Shown: positions 46,113 to 56,854, counted from the first letter of the stretch. The stretch is 64,000 bases of DNA from Triangularia verruculosa (GCA_033296885.1 MU864013.1:22694-86693); one strand, 5' to 3'. Program-made: numbers and translations. The notes: generated by a model from the letters alone, not told the origin.

Positions 46113-48348
46113 TTACACCTCCAAAGCAAGCCCTTCGTAGGCTCTCTCCACCGTCCGGGTGCCAATGCCGGGCAACATTCTCAGTTGCGACAGGGACGCA
46201 ATCTTGTTGACCTCGTCGCTGCCATCTCCCTTAAGAGTGAGGACATCGACCAGATCCTGCGCCTTCTTTGCTCCAAACCCGTGCAGCCCCTTGATAAGTG
46301 CCAAATCTCTCGAGTTGACAATGTCTAGCAGCTGCTGTGTCTTGGGCGAAGCTGGCCCCATGTTGTCTTCTCCATCAGATGATTTCGATATCTTCTTCTT
46401 GGATGGTTTGCGCTGGCGCAGAGGAACGTCATCCTCCACATCCGCCTCTGTCCCATCATTCTCTCCATCCTCGTCCCGCAGCACCATCATCTTCTTCGTC
46501 TTTCTCGGCGTCGTTCTCTCCTCTGGTGCCATTCTGCCGAGCTTGATCTTCAACTTCTCAATCTTGCCCAACAATTTGGCCTGTCCTGGGAAATAAGGTA
46601 AGGCACTCTCATAAAAGCGTAGCGCTCCCTCATCGTCACCTCTTTCCTTGGCCTGACGGGCTTGAAGCAACAGTCGTAAGCCCTCCGAGCGCCCATCCTC
46701 CCCACGCGATTCCTTCTCGATACGCCTCTCGAGAGCTTCCAGCCGACGTTTAACCTCCTCGCTGATCTCATCCTTGGGCTGGGCGGCAGGCTCAGGGGTT
46801 GTCACAGCGGGAATGATTTCCGCAGCGCGCGAAGCAAGAATCTCGGCCACTTTCTTCTCGACCATGGCTTCGATTTGTGCTGCGGAAATGGACAGCTGTG
46901 GCTCCTTCGGTGGGGCGGCTGCTGGTGGCCGGGCGAGACCAATCTGGGTTGGGCGAGCGAGCTTCGATGGCCGTAACAGAGAATCAGCCACATCTGATGA
47001 TCGTTTCGTAATGATCGTTGGAGGTTGAAGCTTCGAGGAGGTGTTCGCTAGAGCAGCGACGGGGCGCGCTGGAGCGGCGGCAGGCTTCTTGTCAGTGTAG
47101 ACCATGAAAGCCTTGGCCGGCTTGTCAGCCTTTTCAGCAGCTTTCGCCGCAAGAACTACGCCCGTTGCGACATTGTGGGCATTTGCCAATGGTCGAAGAG
47201 GTTGACGAAGAACATTGGGACCGCCCAATCCGGTGGTGCTGCGTGGTGGCTGCTTGAACACAACCTCGTTCTCGATCTCGCGAACCTCGATACGCTTGGC
47301 CCGGGAGCTAACGTTCAGGCTGCTGATTGTGTCGAGGTGGTAGCTGCGAATGGGGGCCAGGTTGAGGATCATAATGGTGATGCCGTTGTTCTGGCCGAGC
47401 GACAAAATCCGAGTCATCTTGGACTCTCGATATGGAATGCGCTTGTCGCCGCGAGAGATGGCATCGATGCACTGGCTCAGCACGAAGAGGGACTTGTTGA
47501 TGGCCGCCGATTCCACAAGCCGTTCCTTGCCATTGTCTGTCCGCCGGTTATCTTCCGAGCCGGCCAAGTCAATGGCTGAGGCGGTGCTCTCCCTGACCAT
47601 GTCTCCTGTCGTTTGCGTCACCTTGACGCGCAAGATGGCGTGGCTTCTGCTGCTGTGGGCATTGAGTTTTGTGGCGGCCGTGACGCGGTTGTTGTTGGCT
47701 TCGATGTACAGCCTCTCGAAATCCTTGAGGTCCTCGCATGATCGCTCCGACAACCCAACCACAATGGTCTTGCCGTCCTTCTCGCGCAGTGGGATGCCAG
47801 AAGGAGTCCGCTTCTCTGGTGGCTCCAGCAAATCATAGACCTTGTCATTGTAGATTTCGTAGTACGACAAGGCCACGGCAACAGTCGTCTCCCCATTGGT
47901 CTCCTTGGCAATCTTCTTTCCTCTACGAAAGACATTACTGAGGAGTCGAGGAATCACGCCTCGCTCGGCGAGCTTGAGACCGCCACGCATCGTGTGCGTC
48001 TTTCCGGTGCCCGTCACTCCATAGGCAAAGATGGTCACATCATAGCCCTGGAATAACGCCTTCATATGCGGTGCCACTGCTCCCGTAGGTTAGTCTTGGG
48101 TTTGGAAAACGCGTCCATGTCCGGCGGGTGGACATGCCTTCGGAGGTGAACAATTCTTCCTGCGTGGTGGCCCGGTCGTAGACGCTGTTGAAGGCGAAAG
48201 AGAACTCTTCGGACTCGTTCTTCGGGTTCGGGATCTTGACAATGGACAACGGTTTACCATCCTGGGCTCTGTCGGCCGAGACAATTACGTCCTTGTCCAG
48301 CTCTTTTTCGAGAAGAGGGCGTATTCTGGCGACAACGCGAACCGACAT
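46113..48348 (-). CDS. Kinesin-10 family chromokinesin (KIF22/Kid-like)
   Basis: Exons 48138-48348 and 46113-48076 give 724 residues. The motor has the P-loop GVTGTGKTHTM, switch I NAHSSRSHAI, switch II DLAGSED and RIPYRESKMTRIL. A disordered basic neck and a central coiled coil (EEVKRRLEALERRIEK) follow, and the C-terminus holds two helix-hairpin-helix motifs (LIKGLHGFGAKKAQDLV and LRMLPGIGTRTVERAYE) for DNA binding, the hallmark of KIF22/Kid. It should move chromosome arms on the spindle. The intron uses a GC donor (G|GCATGT) with CTAAC branch site and CAG acceptor; joining restores the conserved FTSEVAPHMKALFQGY. No GT donor gives a correct phase. Confidence 0.92.
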
Positions 48349-48768
48349 TTCGGGCGCACCAACACGGCGATGGCGACGGCGTCCCGGGTTAGGAAGGAGA
48401 TGGCGAGCAGCTAAGAACTAAAGAAAAGAAACGCCCAACGGCCGAGAGAGTGCCCGTCTACCTAGGTGTCGCGCGGAGGCTTAAGGTCTGCAAATCGGTG
48501 ACCATGCTCCGCCAATGTGGGTGGACCGCCAATTTGGAGTTTAATCACCGTGGCAACAGGGGCTGTCTCCACTGAACCCTGGCAGAAGCCCGCTGTGGAG
48601 AGCGGTGGAGAGCGCTGTTGAAGATGGCATGGTCTGTGCTCTGAGCTGGGATGCTCAAGCTTGGTTCCATGGAATTTGCCGGGACCTGCATTTTCCGCAT
48701 CCCAAGTTTCGACGGCACATCCGCAGGAACGACGACGACGACCCGCGAGCTGCGGTTTCAAGCCCATC
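48349..48768. promoter_or_regulatory. Divergent promoter of kinesin and AIM24 genes
   Basis: 420 bp between the two divergent start codons. No TATA box seen, as expected for housekeeping genes. Confidence 0.5.
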
Positions 48769-50036
48769 ATGCGCCGTCAAGCGCCCCTCCTCAGGCTATC
48801 TCGGTCCATAAGAACCACCCCGAGGCCAAGCTTTGTCTGCTGGCAATGTCGAACAGTCTCGATTAGCGCATCCCCCACCAACCGCCCAGGCCCAGATGCC
48901 TTTGACGCAGGCCGGGCTGCTCAGACCGGTAGGACTCTGCAACGTGGAAGCCTAGTGGGGGATACTATTGCTGACAGCTCCAAGACGCTCAATTCGAGGT
49001 GATTGGAGCTCCACATTCGCTCTTGTCAGTTTCACTGTCGGCGTCCCAGAGGCTCTACACACGGCGAGGCACTCTAGCATCAGTGGGCGGCAAGGTAGAG
49101 AATGTAGGGTTGATACTGTCGTCAAATACGCTTGAAGACATCTGCTGACTACTCTTTTCCCGCCAGGTACATTCCGCCTTGTCGATTCTCTCCCCTACGA
49201 GCCGGGCCTTTCTCGGTATTCCGTTCCTCTACCAGCGCATTACCTCGACGAGCCCGATCACGGCCTTAATAGCAACCAAGTCGGCTAATACAACATTCTC
49301 TATCCTTCGCCTTGATGGCACGACCGACTGGATGGTTGCGCAACGTAATGCGCTCCTTGCTTGGACTGGACACACCTTGAGACTAGCACCACGCATCCAG
49401 CAGGGCTTGTCGCTGGCGCACTGGGGCAACACCTACATCACCGGCCGAGGGCTGGCAGCTCTTTCAGCGCCAGGACAGGTCTACGAAATGGTTCTCAAAG
49501 AGGGGGAGGAAATTGTTCTGCACCCATCGCACGTGGTGGCCTACTCCATCAACAAGAACCCACCACGGCCCTTCCGGCTCAAGAGCACCACATTTACTTT
49601 CCAAATCCCCGCCGTACCGAGCTCCATCAAGGCCGCCTCCCAAAGGCTCATGCCCGACCGAGTGGCTAGGTTCTGGAACGCCATGCGCGATACGTCCATG
49701 TACAAGGGTCTCGCTAGCTTCCTGTTTGGCCTGAGAACGGCGACAAGGAGGACAATCTGGGGAGACAGGCTATTTCTGCACTTTCAAGGGCCGCGCACCA
49801 TTCTCATGTCCAGCCGAGGTGCGCGAATCAGAGATGTACTCACGAAGGACGATGTGATGGAGGTGGCAGACGCCAAAGCCGGTGTCGTGCCAGAAGCTGT
49901 TGAACTGGCCACTCACCCAAGAATTGAGGAGAAGAAGGCCCAGGATAAACCCCTCAAGATCCACATTGCCAGTGTGAAGGGCGATGGCAAGGTCAGCTTT
50001 GAAGACGCAAAGTCCCTCAACGAGTTTGTGAGGTGA
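48769..50036 (+). CDS. AIM24: Mitochondrial AIM24 family protein
   Basis: Exons 48769-48928, 48985-49103 and 49167-50036 give 382 residues. The N-terminus (MRRQAPLLRLSRSIRTTPR) is a basic, Ser-rich mitochondrial targeting sequence. The AIM24 beta-roll follows: DAQFEVIGAPHSLLSVSLSA, RLYTRRGTLASVGGKVEN, LGIPFLYQRITST, QGLSLAHWGNTYITGRG and GDRLFLHFQGPRTILMSSRG. In yeast, Aim24 lies in the inner membrane and supports MICOS integrity and cristae shape. The first exon joins through an AAG acceptor (48982-48984), which gives TDAQFEV; the nearer CAG would break the frame. The ending SFEDAKSLNEFVR is predicted from the single last exon. Confidence 0.88.
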
Positions 50037-50232
50037 CGATGCTAAGGACGATATCATTAGCGCGCAATTGTGCCTTTATCATGTTAGGCAGACGGAGAAA
50101 CTCTGTAAAAATTCCACATGTCGATGCATATGTTGGGTTGCACTTGTTTATTCATGACGTTGGACGAACCTCGGGATGCTCCGTGCCAAAAATGGGGCAC
50201 TGTTCTGTTCCCACCGGTTTCTTCACCGAGTC

Positions 50233-51138
50233 TTACCCATCTCTATCAATCTCCAGCAACTCATCCTGGGTAGGCTCACCGATGACACGGGCGTTGGGTT
50301 CTGAGCGGGTCAGTCCCATATCCAAGTGTGGCTGCCGTTTTCCCTCTCTTATTTCATCCCTGATCTGACGCTGCTCCTTGATAAACGGTACCGGCCCCGT
50401 ATACCTCGAAAGCCTGTCGTAGTGGAATTGACGATGGTCTAGCCGCAGGTTGGCCGCAAAGGCTGGTGTTTTGAGTGCCTTGCAGTAGCCATAAAGGTAG
50501 GATAAATAGGTAGTGAGCCGAGTCCGGAGGAGCGTATCGGAGGGCGAGTCGAGAAAGCTGTCGATCATCCCGTCAAGAACAAGGTCGAGCGGAGGCACAA
50601 AGGATGCTGGAGAACACAAGCGCAACTTCTCAATCGGAACGTTCCAGTCGACGGCGGGGAGAAGAACTGTCGTGGTTGGCCCCGGCGGGTCCTGGGATGG
50701 CGGAGGAGGTGGCCAAGGACTTGACTCCTCGCTGTTTGGGGGGGTGTAATTTGGAGGATGCAAGCGGCGCTGTGATATAGGTCCCATTAAGAAATGGTAG
50801 TCAGAGTTCAGCAGCCCGGCATCAATCCAACCCTTCTCGATCAGTGCGCGGGCGGCTTCATCAATATCGGGAACGAGGAGGTGCAGGTCGAACACCACGG
50901 TAGGGACACCATACGGAGCAATCGCATCTTCGAACCACACAAGACAAGGAATGCCTCGCTCATGCAGAGTGAGGCAGGGTTCGTGCCTTCTCGGATGGGC
51001 GACCATAGTGAGTGGATGGGCTTGCCACTGATGCTGAGGGAACGACGATAGTGGAAGAGAGGCAAAGCCTCCGTCTCGGGTGCTCAGACCAGCCCAGGGC
51101 TGATGTTCCCTCGGCCCCACAGCCCCACACTCCATCAC
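50233..51138 (-). CDS. Fungal protein with degenerate nucleotidyltransferase-like region
   Basis: One exon, 301 residues from ATG 51138, or 257 from ATG 51006 (MVAHPRRHEPC), which I think likelier. Residues about 14-45 of the short form (RGIPCLVWFEDAIAPYGVPT then FDLHLLVPDIDEAARALIEKGW) follow the order of an AbiEii/MNT-like nucleotidyltransferase core, but the metal-binding D-x-D position reads D-L-H, so catalysis is doubtful. A Pro-rich linker (SSPWPPPPPSQDPPGP) and a helical C-terminal part (LTTYLSYLYGYCKALK) follow. It lies in tandem with the AbiEii-like gene at 51331, on the same strand, and may be a pseudoenzyme partner or a diverged duplicate. Fold assignment is inference. Confidence 0.6.
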   Translation of the reverse strand: MMECGAVGPREHQPWAGLSTRDGGFASLPLSSFPQHQWQAHPLTMVAHPRRHEPCLTLHERGIPCLVWFEDAIAPYGVPTVVFDLHLLVPDIDEAARALIEKGWIDAGLLNSDYHFLMGPISQRRLHPPNYTPPNSEESSPWPPPPPSQDPPGPTTTVLLPAVDWNVPIEKLRLCSPASFVPPLDLVLDGMIDSFLDSPSDTLLRTRLTTYLSYLYGYCKALKTPAFAANLRLDHRQFHYDRLSRYTGPVPFIKEQRQIRDEIREGKRQPHLDMGLTRSEPNARVIGEPTQDELLEIDRDG

Positions 51139-51172
51139 ATCCGGTGGTGTCTCGGTACCTAGACTTCGTGCT

Positions 51173-51348
51173 CACGTCCTGGGCAGAAACACTCGCACTA
51201 CAAGGTGGGAATACAGCATTGAAAGATAGTCAACGGGCCTTGGAAGATATCGAGAACACCTTAAAAGATACTCTTAACGTGTTAGAAGATAGTAATAAGT
51301 CCTAAGAAGATAGTTGATAGGCCTTTTCTACTATTCTTGAGGTGTAAC
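51173..51348 (+). repeat. Dispersed repeat, copy B
   Basis: Aligns with 5009-5184 (core of the TRIM). It lies between the two nucleotidyltransferase-like genes and supplies the last five codons and stop of the minus-strand gene at 51331. No terminal repeats or target duplication were found around this copy, so it is not a complete TRIM. Confidence 0.68.
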
Positions 51349-52068
51349 TTCCATCATCATGCTAGTCAAACCTCTCTCTTGAGGTCCAAAAACATCCATT
51401 TCATTCAAGGGCGCGTCCAAGTTCCTATCAACAGTCAAATTTAGATCACTAAGAGGCAGAGAAAGGGACCTCATACCACGGCTCATGTCGTAGCCGGCCT
51501 TGTGCCACAACTCGGCCCCCTCATAGTAGGCGATAAAGTTGTCGACGAACTCCTTGGTAGTGTTGGGAACCTCGGAGTTGGTCGGATACGAGGCGTTTCT
51601 GAGACACCAATTCAGCAAGAACTTGATGTCCTCTGCATCCGTGTTCTTTTTCTCTTCGTTGGCACGGCCGAGGATTGAACGGCACTTTGCATTCAAGATG
51701 AGCGTGGGCTTCAGGACCCGGGTTCCGTTGACCTGAATAGTTTCGGTAGCTTCGTCGAATGGCTCCTTGAATAATGCAGGTGGTGTAAGGATTTCGATCT
51801 CGACAGGAGGCGTGCTCCGGTAGCTCGTGTGGTTGGTCCGGCCTTCGACTGTGAAGTAGTCCGGCTGGCTTCTCAACAGTTGCCGGGCGTCCTTGGTTTT
51901 CCCTTTCGGGACAACCAAATCTACGTCAACGGTGACACGGCTCGATCCAAGGACGAGGCAAGCGGCACCGCCTACAAGGGCGTGCGGCTGCTCGCTTCCC
52001 AGGCAGTAAGCAACTGCTTTGGCGGCGGCCACAACTTGGGCGGGCGAGGGATATTCCGACTGCCGGCC
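51331..52068 (-). CDS. AbiEii/MNT-like nucleotidyltransferase-fold protein (5' end unresolved)
   Basis: The open frame from about 52068 to the TAG at 51331 encodes SPAQVVAAAKAVAYCLG then GGAACLVLGSSRVTVDVDLVVPKG: the GG...GS...D-x-D pattern of minimal nucleotidyltransferases, with the metal pair in VDVD. Later AKCRSILGRANEEKKNTDAEDI and LNWCLRN match the helical part of AbiEii-like folds. Bacterial AbiEii proteins are toxin components of phage-defence systems; fungal relatives have no known role. No ATG lies in frame between an upstream TGA and the domain, so a first exon must be spliced on; ATG around 52177 with an A|GTGTGA donor would give MPSSS|RQSEYPS, but this is weak. The stop lies in repeat copy B. 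Confidence 0.66.
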   Translation of the reverse strand, partial: GRQSEYPSPAQVVAAAKAVAYCLGSEQPHALVGGAACLVLGSSRVTVDVDLVVPKGKTKDARQLLRSQPDYFTVEGRTNHTSYRSTPPVEIEILTPPALFKEPFDEATETIQVNGTRVLKPTLILNAKCRSILGRANEEKKNTDAEDIKFLLNWCLRNASYPTNSEVPNTTKEFVDNFIAYYEGAELWHKAGYDMSRGMRSLSLPLSDLNLTVDRNLDAPLNEMDVFGPQERGLTSMMMEVTPQE

Positions 52069-52666
52069 TAAGCCTCATTGTCGAGAGCTGGCGACATCAT
52101 GGGGCCCACCAAAGAGCCTGACTGCTTATTCCCCTCATTGGTGGCCTTTTATCTCTGTTCACACTGGATGAGGGCATGGTTGGTAGGACACGCCAGCTGA
52201 GTTATATGGGTGAGATAGCGCTAAGGGCGCCTATCTCGTGCTCGATTACGAGTACTTGCCATTGTTGAGCTTTTCCTGTGTTTTCTGTGCTGCGAGGCGG
52301 CTACCAAGCCACGGTTAGGGAATTAGGTAATCTCTTGGCAGTGGAGACCTTGGCCACCCTGTCAGGAGAGCCTGTGCTACGTAGAACATGGCCCTCTTCC
52401 CTCCGACAACGAACAGATTGACTCAGATTGCGCCCCATTATATTCTTATTCAACAGTGCCAGCACGAGTAACGGGCTTAGTACCGCGGTGTGGGCGGCCC
52501 CGGTGATGTTGGACAGGAGAAACCCTACCTATTTATGCCGCAGGTGCTCCTGATGTAGCCGCGCGCCCTCCCCGACTCGAAGGTGTGCCATTCCTAGCGG
52601 GTGCAACAGCATGTTCCGCAGTGCAATTTCATCGCGTTACCCTCACATCTCCCACAGCGGAACGCA
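52069..52666. other. Intergenic, about 600 bp
   Basis: Divergent upstream region of the AbiEii-like and HET genes. Probably contains the missing first exon of the former. No other feature. Confidence 0.4.
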
Positions 52667-54844
52667 ATGGGGGGACTATTTATTGTCCCCCTCCCCATCG
52701 CCATCCCCCTTATCCTCCTGGTCTTGGCCCTCATGCCATTCATTCCTGTCTCCTGGCCAGTCATCATCGTCATCCAGTTCTACCGCGGAAAACGAGACGA
52801 GAGACCCCCACGGGAAGTAAGGAGACGATGTCTCAAAGGGATAGCATGGAGCTTCGGCATTCCCTGCATCACTATCCTGGTGTTGTGGATCATGTGCATC
52901 GTCCAAGTGGTACTTGTGGTCTGGTGGGCCGTGGGACTGTGCTGGAGGGCACGAGATATCGACGAGTGGAAGAGGCTAGGGAGGCAGATTGGGGATCTGC
53001 CGCGGGAGATTCAGAACCTCTGGCTGAGGCTGCAGGTTTGGGGGAGGATGAAGATGCAAGACAATGCCAGAGTTGGGGGTTTTGAGTTGGGCGTGGTAGA
53101 TAAGAGGAAAGAGCTCAAAGAGGAGGAACAGGAGAAAACAAAGGCCTACGCGTTCAAGATTTTGCACGCTCCCACGTCGATACGGCTATTGAGCATTTTC
53201 CCTGCCGAGGATTACATGGCGCCACTCAGGGGGGAGATTAGAGCTGTGGATTTACGGGCGAACCCTAGCTACGATGCCCTCTCGTACACCTGGGCCGACG
53301 AGGATGGCGAAATCGCAAAGACGAGCCACGTTTCGGTGGTGTTTAACCCAAAGAAGGGGACATACAGGCAACTCAGAATCGGCCGCAACTGCGAACTGGC
53401 CATGCGACGGCTTCGACGGAAGGACAGGAAGCGGACCGTCTGGATTGATGCCGTGTGTATCAACCAGGCTGATCTGGAGGAGAGAAGCCAGCAGGTGAAG
53501 CTCATGTCGAGAATCTTTGTATCGGCGAGGCAGGTGGTGGTATATACCGGCGAGGGAACACCGCAGACGGATGGGCTGTATGACTGGCTCAACGATATCG
53601 ACGCGGAGAAGCTGTCGGTACCATCAGGAGGTCTGTTTAGCCCACAGTCAGCGTTGCAGTTCTATCTCCCGCTGGAGGGGGTGCTTGGCCGCCTGCAAGA
53701 AGTGAGCAACGAGGTTGCCATTCGGCTGGAGGACATGGGTCGCCTGATAAGAGGGTACGCCGAAAAGATCAGGAGAATGTTGAGAGAGCTGAGGATGGTG
53801 TATCATCTGGGTATAATACCGAGAAGGCCGCCCGAGCCACATGACTTGCATCGAGTTCTGAAGGAGTATTTCTCTAGGCGATGGTTCAAGAGAGTCTGGG
53901 TATTGCAGGAGGTTTCACTGCCCGAGATGAAAAGGATTCGAGTGTTGTGTGGGAATCGCGTGACAACCGGGGAGCGCGCCATGCACCTGTTAAGCATGCT
54001 TGTGGCTCAAGGACAAGATGATATCGACGTTGGCAGGCTTTTTGTTTTGCTGCGCCAGAAGCCGGTTGGTGCGACGAAAAGAAGCTCACAATGCTCACAC
54101 CTGCTGGACCTGTTGATCGAGACGAAAAACAGGCAGTGTGAGGACCCAAGGGACAAAATCTTTGGGGTACTGAATATCGCTCACTGGCTAGACGGTGTCG
54201 GTGCCGGGAGGGAAGAGCTAGACAAAGTCAGCTATTTTGCCCCTGTCGCCGAGGTGTATGCGGCGTACTCGGCCCTTTTGATTCGAAGACACGGTCCAGG
54301 ATTCTTTTTGTCATTAATCAAGTCCTCACCCGCGATCCAAGGCTTGCCGTCTTGGGCTGCAGATTGGACTGTTGCTTGGCCCAACTCAAAGGCGCTATAT
54401 GGGAGCGTTAATTTCTCGGCCCGGTCGAGATTTGCTTCGGAAAAGGACAAAGCCCTAGAGTTTGATCCTGAGAACAAGGTCATGAAAATTTTAAGGCCCA
54501 GGATAGTGCGGGGATTTTTTGCCTGGACAGGGCAGAGTGATGGTGAGCATAAAATTCATACGGTCGAGGTGAAGCAGTTGGATCGAGAGGAGGTCTTGGT
54601 CGAGATTTATCCTGGCCTGGCCATGCTGCTGAGACAATACGGCGAAGACTGGACCTTTGTTAAGGCATGTCCACACGCTCTGGATAAGCCGGGTGTGGAG
54701 AGGCTGGTCGCCAATTGGAGCCGGACCGTGGTCCATCAGGAGAACCCCGGCAGGATACAAGATATGGACGAGGGAGCTGGTGGCTTCAGGTCGCAATCTC
54801 CGAGGGGATACCTTGGGAAGACGAGAGTCTGGAAGATCGTCTGA
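52667..54844 (+). CDS. HET-domain protein with N-terminal membrane segments
   Basis: One exon, 725 residues from ATG 52667. The N-terminus has two hydrophobic stretches (GLFIVPLPIAIPLILLVLAL and IPCITILVLWIMCIVQVVLV), unusual for HET proteins. The HET domain then begins: YDALSYTWAD at about residue 202, VWIDAVCINQADLEERSQQV from about 258, and later RRWFKRVWVLQEVSL and LPSWAADWT. HET proteins trigger incompatibility cell death on recognition of non-self and are related to animal TIR-type death modules. The long insert between the second and third motifs is typical. Membrane tethering is inferred; its partner or trigger is unknown. The frame stays open upstream to 52601 but lacks ATG. Confidence 0.9.
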   Translation: MGGLFIVPLPIAIPLILLVLALMPFIPVSWPVIIVIQFYRGKRDERPPREVRRRCLKGIAWSFGIPCITILVLWIMCIVQVVLVVWWAVGLCWRARDIDEWKRLGRQIGDLPREIQNLWLRLQVWGRMKMQDNARVGGFELGVVDKRKELKEEEQEKTKAYAFKILHAPTSIRLLSIFPAEDYMAPLRGEIRAVDLRANPSYDALSYTWADEDGEIAKTSHVSVVFNPKKGTYRQLRIGRNCELAMRRLRRKDRKRTVWIDAVCINQADLEERSQQVKLMSRIFVSARQVVVYTGEGTPQTDGLYDWLNDIDAEKLSVPSGGLFSPQSALQFYLPLEGVLGRLQEVSNEVAIRLEDMGRLIRGYAEKIRRMLRELRMVYHLGIIPRRPPEPHDLHRVLKEYFSRRWFKRVWVLQEVSLPEMKRIRVLCGNRVTTGERAMHLLSMLVAQGQDDIDVGRLFVLLRQKPVGATKRSSQCSHLLDLLIETKNRQCEDPRDKIFGVLNIAHWLDGVGAGREELDKVSYFAPVAEVYAAYSALLIRRHGPGFFLSLIKSSPAIQGLPSWAADWTVAWPNSKALYGSVNFSARSRFASEKDKALEFDPENKVMKILRPRIVRGFFAWTGQSDGEHKIHTVEVKQLDREEVLVEIYPGLAMLLRQYGEDWTFVKACPHALDKPGVERLVANWSRTVVHQENPGRIQDMDEGAGGFRSQSPRGYLGKTRVWKIV

Positions 54845-55311
54845 GCTACTGGTATCTAAGCGATACAATATTTTCTATGTTTTTCACACTACATTATCTA
54901 CCTGGGGTATCTACACTGGATCACGTTGCTCTTCTAAGTTTTCTTGCTCTTCCGAATTTTCTTGCTTCTTTGTACTGTTGGCAACCGATCTGCTAGCTGG
55001 GTACATTTGAGCATTTTAAATAGTTTTCGCTTCTTCTAATTGGGAACTCTCCTTCTTACAAGTTCACCAGTTTCCTAACATTGCCCAACCGCGCTGATTG
55101 GCGTTCACATCAAGCACCTTGGGAAAGCTCTTCACCAGCTTCCGGGCAATCCTATTCACTACCCATCGTACCAGGTCGATCAACCATCAGTTGACTACAA
55201 TCAAACATCACCTAGTGTGAGAGCTAGATTGCTGTCGCGGTGCTTGAGTCCAGCCTCCGGCCATACATTTTAGCCACCGACCCTCGACTTACTGATCCGA
55301 ACGCTTTCGCG
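54845..55311. other. Intergenic, 467 bp
   Basis: 3' flank of the HET gene and leader of the 2EXR gene. Nothing recognised. Confidence 0.45.
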
Positions 55312-56616
55312 ATGGAGATCTCTCTGTCTCATTTCATACGACTTCCCAACGAGCTCAGATTCATGATCTGGGAAGACTTTCTTGCTTCAGAACAGGCCAC
55401 CCGTTCTAGGATCGTGAGGATCAACCCCCATGCGGCTTCAAAAGTCAACATGGCAGCCGGGCTTGCCCTCGGCCAATGGAGGATCCGTTCCGAACTTGCC
55501 TCAACACTACTGCATGTCTCTCAGGAAACCCGCAAGATCGCAATGCGCCGTTTCCATCGACTGTCGGTAGGACAAAATCTGGGCAGGTTTGTCCTGCCTG
55601 CTCAACTACTCGCTTTCGACCCAGTGCGTGACATTCTGAGTCAAAATTTCGAAGATGTATCATCATGGGATGGACATACCATGTTTGCAACTGGTACTCG
55701 ACGCGGCCCTCAACCCAACGTCTATTATCATGGCCTACGACGGCCATACCTCCCTCCCTCAAACGAAGCCAACCGTCCGCAATCACACGATTCGGGCACC
55801 CAGCCTGGTGTTCAGCTCACAACTCTCGATATACACACAGCGCTTGATGCCATCCTTTCACCATGTCAGGGTCTCACTTCTCCACGCCTTTCCTGTTACC
55901 CGCACGGAGCTCATTTGGACCCTACACTCATCATGCATATGCACGTTAACATTCATTGCTCGCGCACACGCTCCAATCCCAACACCCTTGGAGACTCTTG
56001 CCGTTGCTCTCAGTCTACCACCCAGTTTGCACAACAACTGCTCGCCCGACAGGAACTGCCCACACCCCCGGGCAGTTGGAGAACCACGACTGTTTCCCTG
56101 ACATTCGACGATTGGCCGATGGCGAGTAGTACGTCCCAGTACAGCGCGACCAGCAACAAAGCTCCGCAAATGTACCGTCCAATCGTCTTCCGCCTCATAT
56201 CATGCGGTTACCTGAATGACGCCACAAACCCGGACTCGACCCAGAAGGTCATTAGTTTTCGCGACGACTTCGACAGAGCACTAGGTGACTGGCAATCCCA
56301 ACATCCCAACACCTTGTATGGTGGCCCCGTCTCCGATATACTGAGCCAGAACAGAGCTATCATCGAACGAAGGCCCGACGCTACTCACCAGACAGCCATA
56401 TTCCGGGTCATAGATCCTGATTGCGAGACAAGCCATCTTACCGACTTCAACGAATTCGTGGTGAACTGGGAACCCAATCCCAACGTCGCAGGCCGGCTGT
56501 TTGACAGGAGGGAGGAGTACTGGAGGAACGCTCTCGCGTGGATGCAAATCCAGCCTCATCGTCGGCTGCAAAATGGATCGGTTCGTAGTAGTGTCGACTC
56601 CGCATTGCCGTGTTGA
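55312..56616 (+). CDS. 2EXR-domain protein
   Basis: One exon, 434 residues from ATG 55312; the open frame extends back to 55240 without an ATG. The N-terminus MEISLSHFIRLPNELRFMIWEDFL is the 2EXR signature (F..LP.ELR..IW), an F-box-like helix found in large fungal families near HET loci. It is followed by VRINPH, LLHVSQETRKIAMRRFHRL and a strand FDPVRDIL, as in other members. The remainder is poorly conserved and Pro/Asn/Ser-rich, with two DILSQN segments. These proteins have no proven function, although a role in non-self recognition or ubiquitin-like adaptor activity has been suggested. No intron needed. Confidence 0.85.
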   Translation: MEISLSHFIRLPNELRFMIWEDFLASEQATRSRIVRINPHAASKVNMAAGLALGQWRIRSELASTLLHVSQETRKIAMRRFHRLSVGQNLGRFVLPAQLLAFDPVRDILSQNFEDVSSWDGHTMFATGTRRGPQPNVYYHGLRRPYLPPSNEANRPQSHDSGTQPGVQLTTLDIHTALDAILSPCQGLTSPRLSCYPHGAHLDPTLIMHMHVNIHCSRTRSNPNTLGDSCRCSQSTTQFAQQLLARQELPTPPGSWRTTTVSLTFDDWPMASSTSQYSATSNKAPQMYRPIVFRLISCGYLNDATNPDSTQKVISFRDDFDRALGDWQSQHPNTLYGGPVSDILSQNRAIIERRPDATHQTAIFRVIDPDCETSHLTDFNEFVVNWEPNPNVAGRLFDRREEYWRNALAWMQIQPHRRLQNGSVRSSVDSALPC

Positions 56617-56854
56617 TACAGTTTGTCCATCGTCATCCAGTCTGGCAGATGTCAGAGGCAGGTGTCGATACCAGGGGCATTGATCTGACGAGGCAGGCTT
56701 GGGGTCTCTGTGGGGTCGACTTTGGCATGGGAGATGCTTCTTTCGCCAAGAGCAAGATCACGGGGTGGCAAACTGTGGACAACACGACTTAGACGACAGG
56801 TTGATGCTAAAAGCACCCAGGCGGCTAGGCTAGAGAAATAGATAATGTTACCCA

